Notes under the pieces: model-generated
What the model was told of the DNA's origin: nothing
The model's input: the letters and a program-made list of their open reading frames with translations, nothing else
Database searches by the model: none
Assembly (NCBI RefSeq): GCF_032854445.1
Contig: NC_088302.1
Span: 22,333,788 to 22,393,787 of the forward strand
Direction: 5' to 3'
From: Liolophura sinensis
Taxonomy: Eukaryota > Mollusca > Polyplacophora > Chitonida > Chitonidae
Length of the DNA: 60,000 bases
Position numbers and translations under genes: made by a program
Shown: positions 12,201 to 20,725 of the stretch, piece by piece
Layout of the letters: every line of letters starts with the position of its first letter
How positions within the stretch are numbered: the stretch's first letter is position 1

Positions 12201-13954
12201 ACGGAAAAGTTAATAATTTGTTAGGTTCCATGTCTAAAAGAAGCAATGTATATCCCGTGGGCAATTTCTAGCACCATCATTTAAAGTCTTGAATAGCCAT
12301 CCATAACTGCTGGAACTTCTGGATGTAGACATCACAAAGGACAGATTATGCAGAAGAAAATCGGCTCTTCTTTACATGTGAATACCCCATGAGGCTTGTG
12401 AACACAGTGAACATATGTGGAAAGCATTACTTTTCCTGTTGCATTCACGTATATTCCTTTGTTTTCCTAAGTTTATCTGCATAATAAAGCCACATTTTCC
12501 GGTGCAGCACATTTCCTTTTATTCATTACAACTCTAGAAGTACCACAGTGCACATATTTCACCTGAATGCTCATGCAACCTTCACTATGGGATAGTCCAA
12601 GCTAGCACACACCGAATTATCTCCTCCAACGGGGCACTATTTTGATCAATATTCCTGAACCCGCTCCCCATCCCTCAAACAGAGTTCTCACCAATAACCA
12701 ATTCTGTGGAGCACTGGTATTATTATAGCACCCCAGACCCGACACTGGAATGTCGTGAGAGTTGTTGGGTATTTTAGGATTTGTTGTGCTATTAGGCGAT
12801 TAGTGTATAGTCAGTTTGGAGGGACAGCTCTCTGTATATGGCTGATTACTTGTCATACAGTATCACATGATTTTAATTCAGCTTGTGATTTGCATGATGT
12901 TTCGGGTTTCAGGCATTGTGGTACAATAAGATGACTAATATATAGGCAGTTTGGAATGCCGATGCTCGGTATTACTTGTGTTATAGTGCCCCAACCAAGC
13001 TTTTAACATGGGAGGTGAATTGGTATTTGAGGCCTTTGGTTACTATTTCATGAGTGCTACACAGTTTGAAGCTTCAATGCTCATTGCATTTTACTCGTGC
13101 TATAGTAACCCAAACAATATTGTGACATGGAAGGTGAATTGGTGTTAGAGGCTTTGGGGTACTATAGGGCAACTATTATATACACACACTAACAGCCGGT
13201 GGAAAAAGCTTTCCTGTTTAGCACTGGGTACAGTCTAGTTATTCATTCAGAGCTTCAGTCCAGGCTACGACATGTTTGTCAAGGCATAAAATAATGTACA
13301 GTGGCAGTATTGTATGATATTTGGCCAGTCATAGCTAATTTTAGTGAGATGCTATCACAACATTACCTACTTCTTTAATACCCAAGTAGATTTGGAAGCC
13401 TTTGAGCGGATTTGAAGCCCAAATCAATTTACGCTACAGCTAAGAACCTTTTCAGATATGAGTTGATATAGGATTTTTCATTTAGGAAAATTACAACAAA
13501 ACAGCTAAAATTATATAAAGGGAAGTAACCAGGTTAAGAAGCATATGGCAACGGCCTTGCATCAGCCTGTCAGTGGCAATTTTAGTATTACTATTTTGTA
13601 TGTACCAAAAACCCTCGTTTCTAACGAAATGACTGCGCTGTTGAAGGCACTTCTCTCCTCTACAAAAAGTAAATACCAAAAATTTACCTAAAAGAACAGC
13701 CCAAGAAGGCACTTCATCCGTGACACACACGTGATGACAAGTTGTAACAACAACAACATCACAACAAAGTGGCAATAGCTACAGCTATAAACAGTTATAA
13801 AAAGCAGCAACAACGGTGAATGACTTACCCTTGGTCTTTGTTGTGTTATCGGTGCAAAGCGTGTGTTAAAACTGTCAGCCAACACTAAGGCTTGAAGGAC
13901 ATCCTCTTGTTTTAAATCATCTGTTTTACTTTTCTTGCCAGTGGTCGGGGCCAT
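106..13954 (-). CDS. EIF2B5: Translation initiation factor eIF2B subunit epsilon (partial, 13 coding exons; 3' end outside window)
   Basis: Encodes the catalytic subunit of eIF2B, the cytosolic guanine-nucleotide exchange factor that recycles eIF2-GDP to eIF2-GTP. Exons on the minus strand, 5' to 3': 13829-13954, 11033-11157, 10378-10563, 8506-8680, 7766-7921, 6829-6914, 5654-5779, 5119-5219, 4267-4412, 3455-3560, 2298-2522, 1527-1617, 106-223. All phases agree and together they give 589 residues against about 720 in vertebrates. Seen: a nucleotidyltransferase-like domain ([22 protein letters not shown]-like [13 protein letters not shown]), the NF motif region ([13 protein letters not shown]), left-handed beta-helix hexapeptides ([12 protein letters not shown]), an acidic linker, and the start of the W2/eIF5C domain (KEENIS, EINSLKHAYN). 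The W2 catalytic core is mostly beyond position 1. The ATG at 13954 is preferred over an in-frame upstream ATG at 13996 because of its context (AAGATGGCC) and fit to the family N-terminus. No frameshift or stop seen in any exon. Confidence 0.97.
224..1526. other. EIF2B5 intron between exons 12 and 13
   Basis: About 1.3 kb of AT-rich DNA. I see no SINE, tandem array or coding similarity. Short open frames on both strands have no recognisable product. Confidence 0.7.
1527..1617 (-). CDS. EIF2B5: EIF2B5 coding exon 12 (W2 domain start)
   Basis: 91 bp, too short to stand out as an open frame. It reads [18 protein letters not shown] then [10 protein letters not shown], matching the conserved start of the eIF2B epsilon W2/eIF5C domain. 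Acceptor ttttacag, donor gtaagt. Phases agree with 2298-2522 and 106-223. Confidence 0.95.
1820..2044 (+). mobile_element. tRNA-derived SINE, family A, 5'-truncated
   Basis: Begins inside the head (cgtaatgatacaggagcc), contains the B-box-like gtgagttcaagtcc, the body motifs ggaaggtctgccagcaacct and cataatgctggcc, and ends gtacggcgtaaaacacca plus an AT-rich tail. The A-box end is missing. In an EIF2B5 intron. Confidence 0.85.
2298..2522 (-). CDS. EIF2B5: EIF2B5 coding exon 11 (acidic linker)
   Basis: 225 bp. [11 protein letters not shown], then a very acidic serine-rich stretch ([16 protein letters not shown]) and a proline/serine tail. Equivalent to the acidic linker between beta-helix and W2 domain in other eIF2B epsilon proteins. 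Acceptor ttgcag, donor gtgagt. Confidence 0.93.
2838..3015 (+). repeat. Dispersed repeat C, copy 1
   Basis: Similar over ~180 bp to 53035-53216; shared blocks include gtttcagggct and cagaataatgccttcagaat (one mismatch). No coding or tRNA-like signal. Likely an old unclassified interspersed repeat. Confidence 0.7.
3124..3297. mobile_element. MITE family E1, degenerate copy
   Basis: Starts ctatttcacctta and ends gtgaaatac, the inverted termini seen in better form at 5859-6058. Internal blocks (gtacgtaaaaata, gtggatgaatcaatg) also match. About 174 bp. Confidence 0.65.
3455..3560 (-). CDS. EIF2B5: EIF2B5 coding exon 10
   Basis: 106 bp: [15 protein letters not shown] ends the beta-helix, then [18 protein letters not shown] begins the acidic linker. 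Acceptor tttcag, donor gtatta. Confidence 0.94.
3581..3648 (-). mobile_element. SINE family A fragment
   Basis: Only the 3' part: gttttatgctgtactgagag, then cacttatacgatggtggcca, the reverse of the family's tail. It lies 20 bp upstream of EIF2B5 exon 10, close to the splice acceptor. Confidence 0.6.
4267..4412 (-). CDS. EIF2B5: EIF2B5 coding exon 9 (beta-helix)
   Basis: 146 bp: [40 protein letters not shown], continuing the hexapeptide repeats. Acceptor cttcag, donor gtaaaa. Confidence 0.96.
4472..4622 (-). mobile_element. SINE family A, 5'-truncated
   Basis: Reverse-oriented tail and body: gatttgattgaggttttaca, ctcaagaatatttca, gccagcatgatgg, then catccgcacgttgctggcag. The head is missing. 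Confidence 0.75.
5119..5219 (-). CDS. EIF2B5: EIF2B5 coding exon 8 (beta-helix)
   Basis: 101 bp: [13 protein letters not shown] followed by [17 protein letters not shown], typical isoleucine-patch hexapeptide repeats of the left-handed beta-helix. Acceptor ctcacag, donor gtagtg. Confidence 0.97.
5654..5779 (-). CDS. EIF2B5: EIF2B5 coding exon 7
   Basis: 126 bp: [16 protein letters not shown], then [16 protein letters not shown]. Acceptor with a long T tract ending in cag; donor gtttgt, an unusual but GT-starting site. Phases agree with both neighbours. Confidence 0.95.
5859..6058. mobile_element. MITE family E1 (200 bp, clear TIRs)
   Basis: Left end gtatttcacctaaaattt is mirrored at the right end as aaaatttaggtgaaatac. 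No coding capacity. Related copies at 3124-3297 and 25054-25284. In an EIF2B5 intron. Confidence 0.8.
6829..6914 (-). CDS. EIF2B5: EIF2B5 coding exon 6
   Basis: 86 bp: [11 protein letters not shown] then [15 protein letters not shown]. Acceptor cttcag, donor gtgagt. Links the nucleotidyltransferase-like domain to the beta-helix. Confidence 0.95.
7016..7095 (+). mobile_element. SINE family B head fragment
   Basis: tRNA-like head with A-box-like tagcacagttcgtagagc and the marker gcggtagatcc. The body is missing. It faces an inverted copy at 7115-7348. Confidence 0.7.
7115..7348 (-). mobile_element. SINE family B, partial, inverted relative to 7016-7095
   Basis: On the minus strand it reads tagcgcagttggtagagcg, ggtagatccaggatcaatcc, then the family B body including cttcctcgcttgg. 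3' tail missing. Together with 7016-7095 it makes an inverted pair able to fold. Confidence 0.8.
7766..7921 (-). CDS. EIF2B5: EIF2B5 coding exon 5 (NF motif)
   Basis: 52 codons, phase 0 at both ends. Contains [13 protein letters not shown] and [15 protein letters not shown]; the NF motif is known in yeast Gcd6 to matter for exchange activity. The acceptor (gttacag) lies inside a short tandem array that extends into the intron, described separately. Confidence 0.97.
7908..8148. repeat. ~28-bp degenerate tandem array overlapping the EIF2B5 exon 5 acceptor
   Basis: Units resemble gtaaacactaacagaaacagagattta. The array begins in the last ~15 bp of exon 5 (gtaaacacttcctgtaacag) and runs into the intron. 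Near 8003 the exon-junction sequence acttcctgtaacagagattt recurs, which on the minus strand is a copy of the true acceptor context (ttacag then GAAGTG). Confidence 0.85.
8312..8358 (-). mobile_element. SINE family B head fragment
   Basis: Reads gtgtgactcgacccaggatt and gaccctggatctaccactcc, the reverse of the family B head. Only ~47 bp. Confidence 0.65.
8506..8680 (-). CDS. EIF2B5: EIF2B5 coding exon 4
   Basis: 175 bp: [16 protein letters not shown], then [16 protein letters not shown] and RLLHYQKT, matching the conserved central nucleotidyltransferase-like segment. Acceptor attacag, donor gtaggt. Confidence 0.96.
9215..9718. repeat. 126-bp x 4 tandem repeat
   Basis: ctgaaggattgaaattt recurs at 9215, 9341, 9467 and 9593, exactly 126 bp apart; the units differ at only a few positions. 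Because 126 is 42 codons, the minus strand stays open for ~180 codons with a 42-residue period. I regard that as a by-product of the repeat. In an EIF2B5 intron. Confidence 0.95.
9702..9880. repeat. ~56-bp tandem repeat sharing a segment with the 126-bp array
   Basis: Three to four degenerate units containing agaccaaatatatgtatg and cttaaaacaaaacac. The segment caacactagaccaaatatat is also part of the preceding 126-bp unit, so the two arrays grew from overlapping sequence. Confidence 0.85.
10378..10563 (-). CDS. EIF2B5: EIF2B5 coding exon 3
   Basis: 186 bp, containing [21 protein letters not shown] and [10 protein letters not shown], the sugar-nucleotidyltransferase-type core shared with eIF2B gamma. 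Acceptor tttcag, donor gtgagt. Confidence 0.97.
11033..11157 (-). CDS. EIF2B5: EIF2B5 coding exon 2
   Basis: 125 bp. Begins the nucleotidyltransferase-like fold with [18 protein letters not shown] and continues to [15 protein letters not shown]. The acceptor is ttgtag; the donor is gttagt, weaker than consensus. Ends in phase 2. Confidence 0.96.
11214..11282 (+). mobile_element. tRNA-like SINE head fragment
   Basis: gtgggtcatggcaaagtgct followed by agattcaatcccagcc, resembling A- and B-box spacing of a Ser/Leu-type tRNA-derived element. No body recognised. Similar fragments at 7467-7510 (minus) and 14880-14965 (plus). Confidence 0.5.
11309..11943. repeat. 29-bp minisatellite in EIF2B5 intron 1 (about 21 copies)
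   Basis: Unit like atgatatgtaaggacagtgg plus tatgaccat. Spacing is 29 bp, with three units lengthened to ~34 bp by a duplicated 'accat' block (near 11340, 11755 and 11905). One position alternates between c, g and t (taacg/taagg/taatg). All three minus-strand frames are free of stops, giving spurious 214-247 codon frames. Confidence 0.95.
11985..12205 (-). other. Unassigned open frame of ~70 codons between stops
   Basis: The minus-strand frame between a TAA near 12205 and a TAG at 11985 includes [35 protein letters not shown] and [14 protein letters not shown], a composition that looks like real protein. It has no start codon near its beginning and no match I can name. It may be a decayed mobile-element protein. 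It lies in EIF2B5 intron 1. Confidence 0.3.
12715..13185. repeat. Degenerate tandem repeat, ~119 bp and longer periods
   Basis: The block tatagtgccccaacc at 12982 is followed by tatagtaacccaaac at 13101 (119 bp apart) with a shared middle (gaaggtgaattggt). A more distant copy starts near 12724 (tatagcaccccag). In EIF2B5 intron 1. Confidence 0.6.
13829..13954 (-). CDS. EIF2B5: EIF2B5 coding exon 1 (start codon)
   Basis: 42 codons from ATG, starting [10 protein letters not shown] and ending with the conserved [12 protein letters not shown]...RPR stretch. The donor is gtaagt and the exon ends in phase 0. The 5' UTR and promoter lie above 13954; I can find no clear TATA box or initiator there. 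Confidence 0.95.
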
Positions 13955-14437
13955 CTTGGATAAGTCATAGGTTAAAAGGAGAGTCCATTTCAACACTAGT
14001 TATCTCAGGTTCGTATATTCAGACGCACATTTCAAAGCATCTGGTGTTGAAAACCAATCCTATTGAGTAAATGGTAAACATTTAGTCATTGTTATGTTCT
14101 ACTGTTGCAGGAAAGTATTTACTGAGCTAATATATGCATATAGCTTCACGAGAAAAACCACCCAGTATCCCTAATAACGTACATGCAATGGTATGGCTAA
14201 GACCAGTTTCCCGTTGTCAATACATGTACATGTTGGTGCCCCTGCATCTGAAGTGAAAGTTTAACGCCTGTGATTTTTCTGACCGGACTGGGTAAGACAT
14301 TACAAAACATAGATTATTTCAATACGTTTACGGCTGTGCTCTGCGACAATGTATCTGAAAATACTTTTGGTCTGTGTTGATGTTGTACTTCTTCTTTCTT
14401 TGTAATGTTCTTTTGTGACCATTTTTTCGAAACAGGG

Positions 14438-14588
14438 ACGTACGTGGGAATGTTTTCTGACATCTTGCGTGTGGGCGTGGGCTTTCCCCTGGCTCAGCCT
14501 GGTTTCCTCACACCATAATGCTGGCCACCGTCGTATAGGTGAATGAGTACGACGTAGTGCACCAATGAAAATTAATGAATAAATAAAG
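14438..14588 (+). mobile_element. SINE family A, 5'-truncated
   Basis: Body and tail: gtacgtgggaatg, cataatgctggccaccgtcg, gagtacgacgtagtgcacca, then aataaataaa. Head missing. Confidence 0.8.
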
Positions 14589-15322
14589 GATTAGGTTAAT
14601 GACACCTTGTTCCTTGTCAATCTTTTTGGAAATTCGTGAGTATTACATGTACTCCATTAGCAGCAGAATAATTTGAATTGGATGACAGGAAAAAAGGAAT
14701 CAAATTTGACACTTACGTTCAGTAATCATCAGTAATCAATCTACTCAGGTGAATTACAAACTCATAGGTACACATAAGTTACACTGGCATTCGGAATTTG
14801 TCGAAGCTCTTAGAGAGTCATTATCAGTATTCTAGAATGAATGAATGTAGAGCCAAATTTCTGTACTCAGTAAGCAACTATTGGCTGAGTGGTAAAGGTG
14901 CTTGTCTTTCAATTGCATGGGTACACAAAGTGTAGTGGGTTCATTTCAAGCCTTGACAGGGAATCTGTAAGATTCAAGGGTCATTTTATTGGTCATATGG
15001 CATACACAGTAAAGCTCTCATCATATACCAGAGTAAAGAGCAAAAAAATTGCCTAAGCCAAGCAAAAATGAAATACTCTGATCAGTATTGTACAAGTGTT
15101 GTACAGAGTAGTACATGAAGATGTAAAAACTTCTAATGAAACTGCATGCAGTTTCATGCCCTCTGAATAGTCTCCACACCTAGGTTTCTGTTTCAGTATG
15201 CTGATAGTTTCACTGTTTAACATTGTTGACAGCTGTCAATAACAGTGTGGTGGTATTGGTATATTTAAGACATACTGCCTTTCAAGTGTTGTCTGTTTGA
15301 CAAATGTGTCACATTCTACTTA

Positions 15323-15692
15323 CTGGCCTGAATAGCACAGTTGGTAGAGCGTCAGCTTCGGGAGCGGTAGATCCAGGATCAGTCCTGGGTTGAGTCACAC
15401 CTAAGATTTTAAAAGAGGAAGTTGTAACTTCCTCGCTTGGCGTTCAGCATGAAGGGGATAGTGCAACGACTAGTTGACCCATATCAGTATAATGGCTCGG
15501 GCGGTGCGGCTTACTTTCCTTCGGTAAGTCGTCTCAGTGAAGCAGCACTAGATAAAAGAGCAGTGGAAATCTGTCCTGCTACAAGGAGGCACATTACATA
15601 TACCCTAAAGATTCCTTCATCGTCATATGACTGAAAATTGTTGACTACAACGTTAAACCCCAAGCACTCACTCACTCACTCACTCACTCACA
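15323..15692 (+). mobile_element. SINE family B, near full length
   Basis: tRNA-like head: A-box-like tagcacagttggtagagcg and ggagcggtagatccaggatc. Body includes cttcctcgcttggcgttcag, ataatggctcgggcgg and cagtggaaatctgtcctgc. Tail gactacaacgttaaacccca runs into a (CTCA)n repeat at 15666-15692. Confidence 0.87.
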
Positions 15693-16369
15693 TTCCACTT
15701 CTTCTCCCTGTATAAAGCCTTAATTAAGTGAGCTTCCAAAGGTCTGAAAATTTTTTTAAAAATTTTGCAAACTCTATTTGATATATCATAGGTCTTTGTA
15801 CATGCACGTTAAATTTCAAGACAATCGCATTAGCAGTTCTCCACAAGAAACACTGTCTAGATTTCCTTATATGTCAAACATGGCTGCTAAGTAGAGCAAC
15901 AATGCATAACATTTTTCAGACATACATGTAGCGTACATGATTTGTCATAAATACTCTGTCAGTAACAGGTGCAATTTCTCGATTTCTAGCAAATCGACAA
16001 AAAAGCAATGTTCAGAGGATGTTTACCGTGCATTTCTTGGCTAGGCACGAGTTTTCTCACTTACACCCTCTGGGTCACTACATACCACCATATTAGAACA
16101 TGAAGTTTTAAAACCATTTTACTCATCTACTTCATTGTAGTGTTTTCTTTGCTTTTAAAATAAAAAGCTTCATGCAGCAGGACATGCCTCCCTTTTATAG
16201 CCTGTTAGCTAGTTCACTCTTCCACTAAGAACCAAGATGGGAGCATGACAAAAATCTGACTAACTCCCAGATTGAAAGGTTTCTGTATAGTTATTTTCAG
16301 TGTGTCAGAAAACAAAAAGAAAATTAAAAAAATAAAGTGAAATTTGACTCTTGACTAGCTTTTGAGTTG

Positions 16370-16950
16370 TTAAAGGTGGAGAAAACATAAAAATGACATA
16401 AAGTTCAGATGACAGAGTGCGAAAAGCTATTCCTAAATGTGGTCTTCAATATTTTTTCCAATTCTTCCTTAAGGAGAAAAAGACACTTGAAAATAATTTT
16501 TGTATGGTGGGCATTTGGGACCACCTCTTGGTATTTATAGTCTTTGATTAATAATGTTGTAAATGAGGATGTAACACAGTTTAATAAATATTTTTGCTCT
16601 AGAATTTGTTTTTTTCAGCTAACAAATGTATTAAGCCTCATTTTGGATCATATTTTTTTTATTTTTAATGTGTTCATAAATATTATCATAATTTAGGTTA
16701 AATGCTTATTTTTCAATATAAACAACAAATTTACATTCAAATAAATTTATTAGATAAGCATCATATCCTTATTAGAACATTATTATGCAACAAACAATAA
16801 ATACCAAAAGTTTGTCCCAAATACCCACCGTACAAAAATATTTTCAAATACCCTTTTCTCTTGAAAAAAAAAAATCCAAAAAATATTAAAGATAATATTT
16901 GCAAATAAGTATTGAGGCATCATTTTTATGTTTTCTTCTCCTTTAAGGTG
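16370..16950. mobile_element. ~580-bp foldback (near-complete palindrome)
   Basis: The left arm (from ttaaaggtggagaaaacata) is matched in reverse complement by the right arm ending near gttttcttctcctttaagg. Long paired blocks: tatggtgggcatttgggacc (16502-16521) pairs with the region 16814-16836, and ggtatttat at 16530 pairs with ataaatacc at 16797. Pairing continues, weakening, toward the centre near 16660. Very AT-rich and non-coding. Probably a foldback transposon or large MITE. Confidence 0.85.
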
Positions 16951-17137
16951 CACACGTAAATTTGATTAAAATGATGATTTCTATACATGTAGACATGAAA
17001 AAGTATAAGGATATTTTTGTCCATTTACTTGTAATTCTTTTGAAAGATTCATTTTCCATCAATGTATGAAGTGGTTGTGAATAAGAGGGCTTGTTAAGAC
17101 AGCCATTTAGTTATACAGCATTTAACCTTGAATTAGG

Positions 17138-17248
17138 TTGGTCGTGAGTTACTGCTGGGTTCTGCCCAGTTTCCTCCCACCATAATGCTGGCCGCCATCG
17201 TATAAGTGAAATATTCTTGAGTACGGACAAAACACCAATCAGAAAACA
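17138..17248 (+). mobile_element. SINE family A, 3' part
   Basis: gtttcctcccaccataatgc, gtataagtgaaatattcttg, agtacggacaaaacacca. Head and central part missing. Confidence 0.8.
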
Positions 17249-17304
17249 AATTGAATTAGGTCCTTGACCAAGTTACTCATTTTACCTCAGAGGTGTTTGT
17301 ATTG

Positions 17305-17604
17305 GGCTTGTTGAGAAGTGTACATGTATTAGGCTTGTTGAGAAGTAAATTAGGCTTGTTGAGAAGGGTATTAGGTTTGTTGAGAAGTGTATTAGGCTTG
17401 TTGAGAAGGGTATTAGGTTTGTTGAGAAGTGTATTAGGCTTGTTGAGAAGCGTATTAGGCTTGTTGAGAAGTGTATATAGCTTGTTGAGAAGTGTATATA
17501 GCTGGGTGAGAAAGTGTATAAGGCTTGTTGAGAAGTGTACATGTATTAGGCTTGTTGAGAAGTGTATTAGGTTTGTTGAGAAGGGTATTAGGCTTGTTGA
17601 GAAG
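17305..17604. repeat. 21-bp minisatellite (about 14 copies)
   Basis: Unit gcttgttgagaagtgtattag with variants (gggtattaggt, gtgtatata, gtgtacatgta). Since 21 is divisible by three, both strands carry spurious repetitive open frames here. Confidence 0.93.
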
Positions 17605-17703
17605 CCTGACGGGAAATTGAATGTTTCAGCACCAACACTATTAATGGTTTCATGAACTTATTTGCATGCATTATCATTGGCTTATTCTGATAAAATGGAA
17701 GAC

Positions 17704-17730
17704 GGGGGGGGGGGGGGGGGGGGGGGGGGG
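17704..17730. repeat. Run of 27 G
   Basis: An uninterrupted poly-G tract flanked by gac and catgac, able to form G-quadruplexes. Its exact length is likely unreliable in any assembly. Confidence 0.9.
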
Positions 17731-18604
17731 CATGACACCCTGATATGAAAAATGTGACTAACCTATGTTGTTTTTGGACAAATACTTAAGTGTATTACAG
17801 TAATTAATCATAAAGCACAAACTACAAAGAGGAGTCCACCTTAATTTTACATGAAATTATTTACTGAAAAAGTAGGATATGTTTACAACAGAGAAAACAT
17901 GTGCATGTATGGCTGTATTTTAAATATGTTGCACATTGTAAACTTTCTGTCTTGGGTGACACCAGCGGGCTTGTGGCTGAGTTGGTCTGATGTTGTGGCG
18001 CCATCCGAGAATGGGCTGTTACACTTACAGAACCGATTTACAGGTCCGACCCTTCATTCATTGTTATCTTGGACTTAATCGTGTTGCTCGCGAATGTGTG
18101 AAGGATGAATAGACACCAAGGTTTATGTCGACATCTTCTTTCCTGACGGCTGGTCATTGGTCCAGGAAACCACTTAATGAAAACACTGGGCCAAATTGTT
18201 CTCCCCTGTTCAGAGACTCACAGGCCTGTATCAACCCTGCGTTCAGTGTGAGGAGTTTCAGATATAACAAATCATATTTTGGGTACAGATATTAACAATA
18301 CATCTCATTCAAGCCATCTAGCAAAAACAGTAGGGCGATTAATGTAACTAACTTCAGGAATGTACAAATATTGTTTGACTTTAAAGCATGTGACCTAACA
18401 GCAAGTGGTTTTTACAGAACTGAAAACATTCAGTGCACTGAGCATGTGTACAAATGTACTTTACAAACATACCTCTAACGCATGCGGTCAGGATAATCAA
18501 AATACCGTTTGAGATAAACAAGATTGAAATGACAGTCATCATCAGTAGCCATATATTTCACACCATGTGTATCAATGATAAACGAGGTGACTGGTGCATA
18601 GATT

Positions 18605-18945
18605 AGTGACTGCTAGGAAACATGTCTGCTTCAGGAGCGGTAGATCCAGGGTCAATCCTGGATCGAGTCACAGCTAAGACTTTAGTAACTTCACCGACTT
18701 CCTCGCTTGGCGTTCAGAATGAAGGGGATAGTGCAGCGGCTGGTTGACCCGTATCAGTTTAATGGCTCGGGCGGGGGCAGCTTTCTTGCATTCGGTAAGG
18801 CGTGTCAGTGAACCAGCACTGGATAAAAGAGCAGTGGAAATCTGTCCTGTCCTAAACAAGGAGGCACATTACATGCACTCTGAGGATTCCTTCATCATCA
18901 CATGACTGTTAAGTATGATGTTGAACCCCAAGCACTCTCTCACTC
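18605..18945 (+). mobile_element. SINE family B, head truncated
   Basis: ggagcggtagatccagggtc, cttcctcgcttggcgttcag, aatggctcgggcggg, gcagtggaaatctgtcctg, then a tail ending ccccaagcactctctcactc. Same family as 15323-15692. Confidence 0.85.
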
Positions 18946-18990
18946 ACTCTACATGTAGTTGTTGCTTTTACATATATAATGTACACTTAT

Positions 18991-19174
18991 GAAAGATACA
19001 AGTTCTCGAGTTCTGCGTGGGGGCGCTCGCGCATATACTGAAAGTTTCAGCTAGAAAACGCTCTATTCACCCAACGCTCATCCGTGAAGACTGTGTACTG
19101 CCAGGGCTCTAGCCCCAACTTCCAGTAAATGCACAAGCGCCCCTGGGCGGAACTCTTGAGAATTTGTAACTCTC
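18991..19174. mobile_element. 184-bp palindromic MITE-like element
   Basis: The left end gaaagatacaagttctcgag pairs with the right end ttgagaatttgtaactctc, and pairing continues inward (gggggcgctcg with cgcccctgggcgg; actgaaagtttcagctag with ccccaacttccagt). No coding capacity. Confidence 0.8.
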
Positions 19175-19234
19175 ACAGGCCCTATTGCTAGTTTACATGT
19201 AATACAGAATTAAGTCATCCATTGCTGTAAACCG

Positions 19235-19399
19235 CCTCGGTGGCCTAATGGCTAGCGTGTCATTATATGACTGAAAAACTGGCAAGTCCGATGTATAACA
19301 CCAGAGCATTCATTCATTCATTCATTCATTCATTCATTCATTCCTTCCTTCAATCATTCCTTCAATCATTCATTCCTTCATTCATTCTTCATTCCATGC
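19235..19399. repeat. SINE head remnant followed by (CATT)n microsatellite
   Basis: gcctcggtggcctaatggct (19237-) resembles a tRNA-derived SINE head but the body is largely deleted. It is followed at 19307-19399 by a CATT repeat interrupted by ccttc units. Confidence 0.75.
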
Positions 19400-20601
19400 T
19401 GTAATAGTGGTGGTACATCCATGGTATGGATCCATGGTATGGATGTATTTGTATCTGCATGACCAATTCATTATACCCGCATGCGTGTAAAGATTCCTTA
19501 TGGCTACTGTGGTTTTAAGTTATAATTACGAACAAGCTTTTAAGCTTTTAAGTTGATAACCAACCATACAGTTGTATTTATTTATACTTACTCCACATGT
19601 ACATGTACATTTGAGTCATGTAGAATCAATTAACATGTATAAGGTATAGTGTCCAAGAGGTTTGTTGAGTACGTCCCATTCTGTAATGTACCTCACATGC
19701 TTGTCCTCAGTGGTTGGTGGTATTGTTAAACTAGCAGAAAAACGTAACAGTATTGTATATTAAATGCACATGTTAGTTATAAAAACAGCTGGTGAGGGGT
19801 GGTGACACTGAGGAAGTCTGAGTGTGTCAGTTGTGTGGATTTGTCTGGAGGCAGGTCTGGAAGGAGGGAGAGGGGGAGGGAGGCTAGCTGAGAGCTGTGG
19901 GAGATTAAATAAGGGATATGGGTATATCTACAACCACATGTGAGCAGCCACCATCTCTGTTCAGCCTGAACTGTAATATCAGAGCAGATTAGGACCCTGT
20001 CTGCCAGCATCAGCAGCACATGTTGATACTGGGTGCATGTTCCAGGCATCTCCCTGCCTCCTTGTCACCCATAAACCACTGTATAGAGGCCAGGGCTTTA
20101 TCTGCACACATGCGTGCTCCACTCTGAACCACCCCAGTGAAATTTCACAAGACATTTTTGTTCTCTTTAAAGTCTGTGTGCACAGTGGTGTAGTAGCTTT
20201 TCCAGGATTTGGCCTTAAATCTTGTATCTGATCCTTAAGCTGGTACTGATGGAGCACAGGTGAGTAAAACATTGAGATGATCCTTGACTATACCAGTGGA
20301 CATGTACAACTACACGTATGTTTTGGTATATTTTACATACAGAAGTCTAGAAAAAAGGGTTTTAGGTGGGTACAGGGCTTACATGTACAACTGGCAAATT
20401 TTTCAGCTAACCCCTTCTTAAAAAGATAGTCTAACATATACAAATTTACGTGGCATTGCAGTTTTGCCCTGTACGGTTTGGCCCCTGTCAAAACCCTACA
20501 TGTATGTGGTGTAGGACATTGTTCTTGTCCTCCAGGTTTGTTATAGTATTTTAAGTACAGCACACATATGTGAATGTGAATGGTCTTATGTACAAACATG
20601 T

Positions 20602-20725
20602 AACCTGCGGATGGTTGTGTGTTTCCCCCGGGCTTTGCTCGGTTTCCACGCACCATAGTGCTGGTCGCCGTTGAACAAGTTAAATATTCTTGAGTACGGC
20701 GTAAAACATCAATCAATCAAATCAA
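20602..20725 (+). mobile_element. SINE family A, 3' part
   Basis: cctgcggatggttgtgtgtt, gggctttgctcggtttccac, ttcttgagtacggcgtaaaa, then catcaatcaatcaaatc. Head missing. Confidence 0.8.

Noticed and set aside
20333-20716. 127-codon minus-strand frame
   Set aside because: It runs through a SINE 3' part and AT-rich DNA; the apparent protein is translated repeat.
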